Assembly: GCF_000003605.2 (NCBI RefSeq)
Contig: NW_003123423.1
Span: 88,026 to 101,649 of the forward strand
Reading direction: 5' to 3'
Source: Saccoglossus kowalevskii
Lineage: Eukaryota; Hemichordata; Enteropneusta; Harrimaniidae
DNA length: 13,624 nucleotides
The notes below the pieces were generated by a model. It ran no database searches and was not told the DNA's origin. It saw only the letters and a list, made by a program, of their open reading frames with translations. The position numbers and the translations under genes are program-made. Positions 1 to 8,200 of this stretch are shown here, piece by piece (positions within the stretch are counted from its first letter, which is position 1; each line of letters begins with the position of its first letter).

Positions 1-810
1 CCCAGTGGGAGTGAACTATTCGACTCTGCCATTAAAAAATAGTGGTGTTTTGAGCAAAAAACGAATAGCCCTGGAGTGCACACAACACACTGAATTTCGG
101 AACAAATCTTGCATTATTTACAGCAGCAGAATACCCCAGAAATATCAGACGAAACATGGAAACACTATATATACGTATTTCGGCCTGAACCCTCTCTATT
201 GCAATTCCAGGAATTACCACCCATATGTGCATCCATTCCCCACCTTGGTATCACCCAAGCCTGAAAACAAAATCTTAATACCACGCTGAAGCGTTTGGTA
301 ATAAGTATTATTAAAACAAGATTTAAAGACAATGCACACGAGACTGTATGAAGGTGGCGATTAACTTTGATGTACATCTATGATTAAATTATCATCAATT
401 GTCTATAGTTGAATACAAAGTTACTACTAGTAATTGAAATGGGGTGTAATGGACACCAATAAACATGCACCAGTTACTACCATGATGCGAAACTTCCACA
501 TAATGTTTAAAATCAAAAATAATAAATCATAGCTAACGTCTTACGAAATACTGTTTCTACCTAGCACAGAGTTGCATATTTAATGATCTCCGAATCCAAT
601 TAAGACGACTCCGGTTAAGATAATAGACATAATACAACGTTAAACATAATATTGTTCAGTTGTTAGTAAATAGACAGGTCTCGATGGGTTGTACATCGAT
701 CCACATAAACAATTGCTGCAATAATTTGGGAGTATTGATTGATTATGTAATTCTATCGATTACATCCATATTTACGTCAACAGTGTTCAGCCATTCACAC
801 TGTATTCTCA
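1..810. other. Left edge, no convincing gene
   Basis: A frame is open from the edge to 289 (95 codons) and another reads PSGSELFDSAIKK then stops at 42. Either could be the last bases of a rightward gene, with AATAAA at 458-463 as its signal. Neither has a recognisable domain or a splice signal inside the window. The rest up to 810 would include the 3' UTR of the minus-strand gene. Confidence 0.3.
579..584 (-). terminator. Possible ATTAAA poly(A) signal for the minus-strand gene
   Basis: Read on the minus strand this is ATTAAA, about 230 bases beyond the stop codon at 811. It is the common single-base variant of AATAAA. Such hexamers are frequent by chance in AT-rich DNA, so support is only positional. 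Confidence 0.25.
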
Positions 811-1093
811 TTAAGATACATGTCTGTAACCAAGAGGTTGGACGTCATTTCCTGAATCATAAATATCTTCATATGCTTCGTTATTAACATACGATTTCTG
901 GCCGTCTTTCTCGGTTTGTTGTCGTTGGGGTTGCATCTCATAGGTAGCCTGCTTCTGTGACAATCCCGACTGCCGTCTCAGCATGACGCAGGCGGCAAGA
1001 ATGATGCCCACACCTAGTCCAAGGAGGGCGCTTCCAATAGCGATGTAAGTTACTTCACCAGAGTCGTACTCACTAGACATAGCGGCGTAGTAG
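811..1093 (-). CDS. Terminal exon: single-pass membrane protein with tyrosine-rich tail (partial)
   Basis: On the minus strand TCGTCTTTTCCCGGCAG precedes 1093, a good acceptor that would start the exon in phase 2. The frame reads YYAAMSSEYDSGEVTY, then a hydrophobic segment IAIGSALLGLGVGIILAACV, then basic LRR and a polar tail ending in TAA at 811-813. The orientation (short extracellular part, membrane span, basic stop-transfer, cytoplasmic tail) is that of a type I receptor or adhesion protein. From the internal ATG at 1080 the product would be 89 residues. The tail holds several Tyr, including YVNN (Grb2-SH2-like Y-x-N) and YEDI (Src-SH2-like). Family not recognised; no upstream exon could be assigned. 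Confidence 0.6.
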
Positions 1094-1224
1094 CTGCCGG
1101 GAAAAGACGAATAGTAGGATAATAAATAAGCTAATAAATCGTACAAAAGTTCACAAATGACAGGATAATAGACATTTCTAATAAAAACGCCCTCTAGAGG
1201 CGAAATGATTCTAAGATGATATTG

Positions 1225-1253
1225 TGACGTAGGTAAAGTATAAAAGCGACGTC
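1225..1253 (+). promoter_or_regulatory. TATA/CRE-like cluster
   Basis: A CRE half-site TGACGT (1225-1230), a consensus TATAAAAG (1239-1246) and a palindromic GACGTC (1248-1253) lie within 29 bases. The TATA box points rightward, away from the minus-strand exon. No gene was recognised immediately downstream. Confidence 0.3.
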
Positions 1254-1324
1254 GTTGACATGTATAACTCTGTAGTCATTTAGAATACATCAAATATTAT
1301 CGCTCACATCAAAACCAACATTTG

Positions 1325-1340
1325 TCGATAGAGGGCGCGG
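1325..1340 (+). promoter_or_regulatory. Weaker CTCF-like core
   Basis: TCGATAGAGGGCGCGG shares the TAGAGGGCGC core but matches only about 12 of 16 positions of the CTCF pattern. A related core lies on the minus strand inside CGCCCTCTAGAGGCG near 1189-1203. Confidence 0.2.
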
Positions 1341-3164
1341 TACGAGCGACTCGGTTGAGAGTGAACGTAACTTGTTATTATGTGGTATCACTGGAGGTGG
1401 ATAAAATCACAATGTGTTATTTATGTAGAATATCTTCATCGTTTATATAATGTATAAGCACACACAGTTTTACTAATGTAGTAATATTGAATCGGTATTC
1501 TCATTTGTTTTTACTGAGGACCCTCTTTCAATCTGAATACACATTTTATGGCGTCCTGTTGCTGTTTATTTACAGTACCTAAGAACACCACAGAGAGTAC
1601 TAAGGCAGCCTTCAATTCATTTTAACTGCCGAAAACGTAATGCACTCAATAACGTATCCTAGACAACTGGGCATACTTCAATCACAGAGTAAACAAACCC
1701 AAAGATCAATTGCCTTTTTTTTACAATCCAACCTATGTTTTTTTATTACTGTTTCATGCGTCGAGCTTCCGCGTCGACTACATATGATGAGTAAAATGAG
1801 CTAAATCTAGATCTGAATTAGCCATATAGCACAAAACAGCTCCCACATCTTATAGATCGAAATATACATGTGTTAACACTACGAGGGTTGTGGACGAAGT
1901 AGGCGAGCTGCTTTTATAATTAGAGCATGAATCGGTATACATCATTTCTATTTGCAGTTACCCGTACACACAAATATATAAAAAAAAAAACAGAATTCAT
2001 TAGAGCACCCGTACATTCACGTCCACCAGACCAGACAATGCATATGAACCGTCGTTACAACACTATGTCAATACTAGAATCTGTACACCACTGTACCACA
2101 AAAACGTCATGTAAAATAGCCATGTTAGGGCGTACCCGAAACATTTGATTTTCAGACATTGGTTTAAGACGGCTACACAGACGCTCATCGATGGGTAAAT
2201 TGTAAAATGTGCTCGGTATTAAAACTGTGACGTATATATGACTTACTTTGCCTCAGGTTTTCAGGATAATAATACCGTTATGTAGGGTGACTAGGGACGC
2301 TAAACGGGTAGAAATGGCGTCGGGCTCCGAACGGTGTAGAATTGAGTGAAATGCTCTGGTATATAATCGTAAAGTATTATTACTCTGGATGTATAATGTA
2401 TACTCGACCTTTGGACATTATCGTTCAAATCATGAAAGAGCCCAATATACTATGAATCAACGCACATATACGAAACGTATGCCCACTGAAATATATTTAG
2501 TCTACGTTTTGTGAATGCGTATTCGAATATCTCACATTCCTTTTCTATATTATAGGCGTACAGAACCAACAAAGCAACATTATATCTGATTAACCCTGTT
2601 CCTGCACATATCACATAATCCCGCAATGCAACGCTTAAAATTGCTTGATGAGTATTCCCCTAGCGGGAGCTTAGACATTGTACACCGTGACTGAGTCCGC
2701 TGTATACAAATATAGGCAATCAATCGGAGAATATATGGAATTTTCACTTGACAACGCAATTGTTAATAATATAATGGTATGCAACTTTCATATCTATGTA
2801 TGGTGATATGCGACGAAAATGCTATTCTTGAATTTTTTTGAATAAAAAAATGAGGCCACGGCGTGGTTTTTGTTGCTAAAATATAAAACGATTATACGAA
2901 TAATATGCCTTAGTAGCAGTTTCCAATGATCACATTGAAAACATATTTTCTCCTTAAAAGCCACTAAAGATATTGTCAATATTTTAATACTTCTAGATAT
3001 AAAAAAAAGAATCTTGTAAGATCCTATTCTTCCACTTTTCATTATATGTCACAGAGCAATTTTCTAAGATATTGAGATATATCCTTGCCATTGGGAAGAA
3101 TTTTATTTCCTTTTCTTAGTCCTTGCACAATATGTGTATCAAATATGTAAAAATAAAGAAAATA

Positions 3165-3182
3165 TTTTTGTTTGTTTGTTTG
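3165..3182 (+). repeat. Short (TTTG)n microsatellite
   Basis: Three to four TTTG units follow an A-rich stretch that includes AATAAA. Such tails sometimes end retroelements, but no element body was recognised. Confidence 0.6.
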
Positions 3183-3226
3183 TGCAGCGTTCTAGTTTAA
3201 GTCTATGACTGCATTGCCTGAATTAG

Positions 3227-3242
3227 CCAACAGAGGGCGCTA
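3227..3242 (+). promoter_or_regulatory. CTCF-like motif
   Basis: CCAACAGAGGGCGCTA matches the known animal CTCF core pattern CCASYAGRKGGCRSYR at 15 of 16 positions. It lies between the two genes. The same core also occurs in some dispersed repeats, so binding is not implied. Confidence 0.35.
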
Positions 3243-4774
3243 TGAAGTGGCAAAATTAATGAAAAAAAGGCATGATTGTCCCGCTCTATTTTACGCTGAC
3301 CGGAAACATTATTTTTGTGAGGCATAAACGACGATGCTTGAGACACTGGTGGCACAGCAGTGTTTGTTTTTTCTCATACGCGTTTCGTTTCTCACTTGGC
3401 TATAACAATCGAATGTTTTCAAAAAGCACGCGCCATTTTTTAATGAGGTATCCCACATTCAGAAATGGTGTGTAAAACTGACTGTCTTTGGAATGAATTT
3501 CATCTGTAAAAGTGGGAATGAATTCGTTGAGGTTTTATTTATATATACACCAGAGTTGGAAAAATGGAGTGTAAATATAGTTTAATGGTTGAATTGCTCA
3601 CTAGCAAAAATATACAACTTAATAAGCATGCAAAACAATTATATGAACATTATATGAGCAACAGTATGAGCAGCCGTCCACAATTCACAGGAAGAACAAT
3701 GGCCAACCAAATATGTACGAACTGGAAAAAATCAAGTAGCAGTGAAGGAAAATTGAGAGGTCAGACACTGGACATTTCCCAGGAGATTTCCAAGAACAAA
3801 TATTACTTGTCAATTTTTTATTCCCGCGACCATAGACGATATCTAGCCCAGAGGCGGTGTTTTCACCGAAAGCAGAATGCATTTTTTACCGACACATGTG
3901 CTGTCGATGCGGCAGAGTGACTGACTTCGTTGCGCGAACAGTTGGAATTAATAGGCTTTCCGGATTTAATACGAAACCAAAGTTCGGCAGTGTCGGTGCC
4001 GGACTAAATAAGAACCAGTGCTTCATTGCGTTATTTAATGCTGGTGACCAGACATAATTTTATCGTTTTATGATAATTGTGACACAGTTATTTCGCGGCA
4101 AACCAGACACTTTTCAAATTCATTCTCATTCAAATGGGTTATCATCAGCAGTGACCTATGTGAATGTCGCACGTGTTCTACTGGGGCACGCCTGCCAAAC
4201 GCGATGGCCCAGTTTATAACTACTTGCCTTTATAGAATCTACACACAGAATATACTAGTAGATTGTGGGTCCTGTCATTTGTTTGGTGGAAACTGTCCAG
4301 CTATCACCCAACCATATTAGAAGTCAAATAACGAACTCGAGTCGTTTGGTAGACTATGCATCAACCACTCCGTCCGGACATTTTTATATCGGATTTGTTA
4401 GAGTTTTGTTATCTTTTTCTGTAGTAGAACTATTTAATTTTAAGAAGTGTGACCCAAAAATTGCTACTGTCGTAGCCTATACATTTTTCATGTCGGTAAA
4501 GTTTCGGCAAATATTACAACAGACGAGATTGAAACCCGGAGAGATTGGTTATTCATTGTTTCGTGTTTTTTTTTTATAAAATTTTGTATGTCTGTATGTT
4601 AATTGATTGACCGTAAATACGAGTCTGTCGTATTGATTTGTCTAGGTGGAATGTAAATGATATTGTATTTTTTAGTCATATACATTATATTTGATTATCA
4701 TTTTATTTTTTCATCTCTGGTAGTATTTTTAATATTTTTGTCGCCATTGCAGCTTGATCTCCTTTGACCAAACA

Positions 4775-4782
4775 TATATAAA
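4775..4782 (+). promoter_or_regulatory. Possible TATA box upstream of exon 1
   Basis: TATATAAA lies about 175 bases before the start codon. A start site about 30 bases further on would put the duplicated GACAGCTGTC block in the 5' UTR. The copy in intron 2 has no equivalent TATA sequence. AT-richness makes chance occurrence likely. Confidence 0.25.
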
Positions 4783-4818
4783 TTGTTAATTAACGCACTG
4801 CATGTTGCCATGTAATTT

Positions 4819-5018
4819 ATGCAGATTTGGCAATGCTTTTGACAGCTGTCTCTATATGTGCTAAAACACATGTCGCACCATCATAGATTGCACCAGGATA
4901 ATTAATGCATACATAATTAATACCTAGAGACAAACATGACCAAACACACTCAACAATGAAACAAGCTTTTCAGTTTCTCATTATTTTTTGCATATCTATT
5001 TGTATTATTGAAATACAT
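4819..5018 (+). repeat. Upstream/exon 1 block, copy 1 of a duplicated segment
   Basis: The core at 4819-4861 matches 8285-8327 at 40 of 43 positions without gaps. It contains the perfect palindrome GACAGCTGTC (4841-4850, an E-box) and then ATATGTGC. Similarity continues with small gaps through ACACATGTC, ATGCAT, AGACAA and ACACTC to the start codon and fades inside the signal-peptide codons. This copy belongs to the live first exon. Confidence 0.85.
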
Positions 5019-5222
5019 GAAGTTAAGAAAGCTTTACTAGGAGTCGCTGGATATTGGCAGCCAACACAACGGCTCGGTAAGGCCGTGGATCATAATAATG
5101 AGACATCGCCGGTTCGCAATAGCAGTGTTATGCGCCAGCAGACGGGAATATCCTTGCATAAAACCAGAGTCGACGTTGACGCTAAAGGTTTGAATATAAC
5201 ATCACCGAGTAGTTCAATACAG
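4956..5222 (+). CDS. Exon 1: signal/anchor segment and start of stem
   Basis: This exon gives 89 codons and ends in phase 0 at CAG|GTGAGA. The ATG has A at -3, and an in-frame TAA at 4914-4916 makes it the first possible in-frame Met. The N-terminus has one Lys followed by the hydrophobic run FLIIFCISICIIEI, typical of a signal peptide or type II Golgi/ER anchor. The remainder is polar, with sequons NET, NSS and NIT. A short upstream ORF (ATG at 4936, MTKHTQQ) ends in TGA at 4957-4959, overlapping this start codon. A decayed copy of this start region lies in intron 2. Confidence 0.8.
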
Positions 5223-8200
5223 GTGAGAACTCAGACAACGAATACTAAGTCTGACGAATAATAGCCAACTACATGCATATGTTAACGTCATGTACTACAT
5301 GCTAGATTTTGGTTCAATGCGTGTAAATTACTTAGTTCACACGTAATTTTAACGCGCGCTGCGCAACGACGACCGCCGTCATTTAACAATGTATCGGTTG
5401 ACCCTCTCTTCACAGTTTTTTTTTTATTTTCCATTCGTTTTAGCCCAGTGTATATAGCGTAATGTACATGTTAGGTAGAATTTTATATATATATATGAAA
5501 GATTTCTTTGGTGTTGACATAATATGTGAATGGTTTACGAATAGACAGACTATTCAGAACTGATTTATCTATTCAATATCTAAATTTTGAAAAAAACGTA
5601 GATTCTCCAAAAATAACTCCAAGGTCATGGTTCACATATTTTGTCGGTATACTAGATAATTAAGTTATTATAGGTTTCGCAATTATTTTTGTTTTTGGCT
5701 CACACCAATCGTATGTTACTAAGCAACAATCGCCTGGCGGTAAAATATCATTCCAGCTTTGTGGTGATATATACTGTGTCTATAATGGTTGCATATTGAG
5801 GTTACCAAAACACATGATCCGAACATATCGAAGTTATATAACCCACTGGCACGTGTGAACAGAATAATAGACTGGATTGAAATGGCTAGTCATGGATCAC
5901 TACTGTGGGACGCCTGGAAATAACAAAAAACGTTTTTATGTATAACCTATACGTTTAAACATGTTATTCTTTGCCATTGATAAAAAGCCATTGCTCGAAA
6001 CTATTACCAAATGTTATCTACTATATAGCATTGTTGCACGATCTACTATTACAACCACTTAAATAAGTTGGTTTGGTCGTGCATTGATCCTGACAAATAT
6101 AAATACTGGTGGATAGTTAACAAAAGTTCAGTTAACCATACCATAAAATACAGATATTTTGCACACTAGTTAGTACAGGAAACCCGACATGATGACACAA
6201 ATTCAGACTTCAGTTATTTTATAGCCCGAAATTATTTCAAATAATTCTCCAAAAATAACTCCATTTCTCAATCGATATAAAAGTAAACTAATCTCTGTAC
6301 ACATATGTTTATATTTAACGTGTTGTATTCAATGAACTCTTTCAACACCAAAATTAACTTTTGTCCTCAATCACAAACTTTCGATCAAGGTCAGTTGCAA
6401 ATGTGTGATGTCCTGGTCTAAAAAAAAATACAAAAAAATACAATTCTGCAAAATGGAGCACTAGCAATTGTAGAGATACAATATGAAGTTGAAAGGGTCA
6501 CACAGGTCAGACATGATATACGAAGTGTATGTTCTTTTGCTCTGTCGTTTACTACACGTAATGCTTCTGCCAATTCGTCGTTGACCATCATCAAGACAGC
6601 ATTTTAAAAAGGTTTTAAAACAAATCGTAACATTTAACCTCAATTATAAAACGTTTGAATTACAATTTCTCTTCACAGGTGCACAATATACCCAAGGATA
6701 AACTACGGAATGGCATACCATCAAATAACACACTACTCGAAGGCATGATACCCGAGGAGATACAACCAAAGGACATAGCACGCAAGGATATGCCTGCACA
6801 TGACATATCACTCAAGGATATAACATCAACAGACTTGCCACCAAAGATCATAACACCGAATGACACACTCCCCAAGGACCTGGCGCCCGAAGTCATATCT
6901 CACAACGACCTAACACCAAAAGATATACTAACCAAGGACATGCCACCGACGACCAAACCTCCCAAGAACATACCAAAAGCCAAATACGATGTGTCAGAAG
7001 AAAGAAGCTACTTGTTTCCATTACATTTTGATTCTAATGGACCCAATGTTCAATATACCGCTTTTCGGAAGGGAGTAGCTTTTGCGATGTTCTACAAAAG
7101 AACTATTGTCGAAATGTGGTTTTATTCCCATTGGACATCTGGAAGTCACACGAGACATTTTCTCAATGAAACCATCGATATGAAGAAACTGCGAGAAATT
7201 ACAGACATAGCAACACTAGATGTGTTTAAAAAAGACTGTAATAATACAATTGACATTGTCTTGATGGATCCGTTTGACGTGACTAGATCAGGATCGCTGC
7301 AAGAGTTTACAGAATCGTATATCCAGAAACAACGCGGCCTGGAGAAAAGGTACGGCATTATTTTGCCCAACGCCTCCTCTATACCGAACACAAAAGAGAA
7401 AGCATTGTTTCAATTGGCACATCCTCCAAGTACCAGGTGTTTGGGGATATTGGAACCAGGACACAGTATCAAGTGGACATTCCCAAATTATACCTCAGTC
7501 TTGGGTAATGTGGACTCGCATTTACTGAAACCAGACTATATAAGAAAGATGGCCATTGATGTTAATAAAAAGCTTTGCGGCGGTGACGGGTTCATGGCAC
7601 TGCACTGGAGAAATAGATCAGGAGAATCGTAAGTCTATAAATAATTAAAATGTATTGTTGTTATCTGAAGCAGTTAGACACACAAGTCAATGGTAAAATT
7701 GTCTGAAAATCAACTGAATATATACGAAGCGTGTGACAATAACGTATGGGTTTATCGCTTTATGGCCGGGATTAGTATTTGACTCTCGTAATTTTGTGTG
7801 TATATGTGTCAATTTCTTTTTCGCCAATACTTTAAGAATCTCATGATGATTTAGAAAGCAATACAGCACACATATACCATATGTTGAAGATCAGACCTGA
7901 GTAATAATCCGAGCGTATGACTTTATACATTCTGTATAACAATTAACTAACTCTAGCATGTTCAACTATTTGCCTAAATGGCTTATGCATGGGAACTTGG
8001 CACAATGTCTGCTGTTCGTATATATGAATATTTTATATAATTACAGATGCAAAACTACACGTACATTGAAACATCAACTTGGGATTTAAATTCATGATCA
8101 TACTAATAATGATCAAAGTTAATCTGAACATATTAGTAAATTTTGCGAACTATTAAACTGCTTTTCGGCATGTTTTGTGTAAATCCTGGCAACAGTTTAC

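Larger units (their letters stand above)
1094..4750. other. Region between the two genes
   Basis: No recognisable coding sequence was found. It must contain introns and perhaps small exons of the minus-strand gene, but none could be assigned. It holds the TATA/CRE cluster, CTCF-like cores, poly-A and poly-T runs near 1700-1750 and 1980-1990, and the TTTG microsatellite. A 118-codon frame at 3564-3920 has no family resemblance. Confidence 0.5.
5223..6678 (+). other. Intron 1 (phase 0)
   Basis: It is 1456 bases from GTGAGA to TTCACAG. It contains a GC-rich patch around 5353-5380, a TA run near 5486-5497, an RFX-like near-palindrome at 5715-5727 and a 20-base exact direct repeat (5602-5621 and 6244-6263). 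No coding exon was supported on either strand. Confidence 0.75.

Noticed and set aside
5-289. 95-codon frame open from the left edge
   Set aside because: It could be a last exon, but the composition is Asn/Tyr/Ser-rich without a domain, and a competing frame (stop at 42) is equally plausible. Kept only as an edge note.
2794-3042. 82-codon minus-strand frame as an upstream exon of the membrane-tail gene
   Set aside because: Its sequence is dominated by AT-driven Ile/Lys/Phe/Ser and it has no donor in the phase needed to join 1093.
3564-3920. 118-codon plus-strand frame starting at ATG
   Set aside because: There is no recognisable domain, no signal peptide, biased AT-rich composition and no convincing splice or poly(A) context. 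It could be a chance frame; transcript evidence would be needed.
4265-4579. 104-codon plus-strand frame just upstream of the transferase gene
   Set aside because: It begins with GTG rather than ATG, has no family resemblance and ends in a poly-T run.
6660-6896. Minus-strand 78-codon frame across the pentapeptide repeat
   Set aside because: It is a shadow frame created by the 15-base periodicity of the coding repeat.
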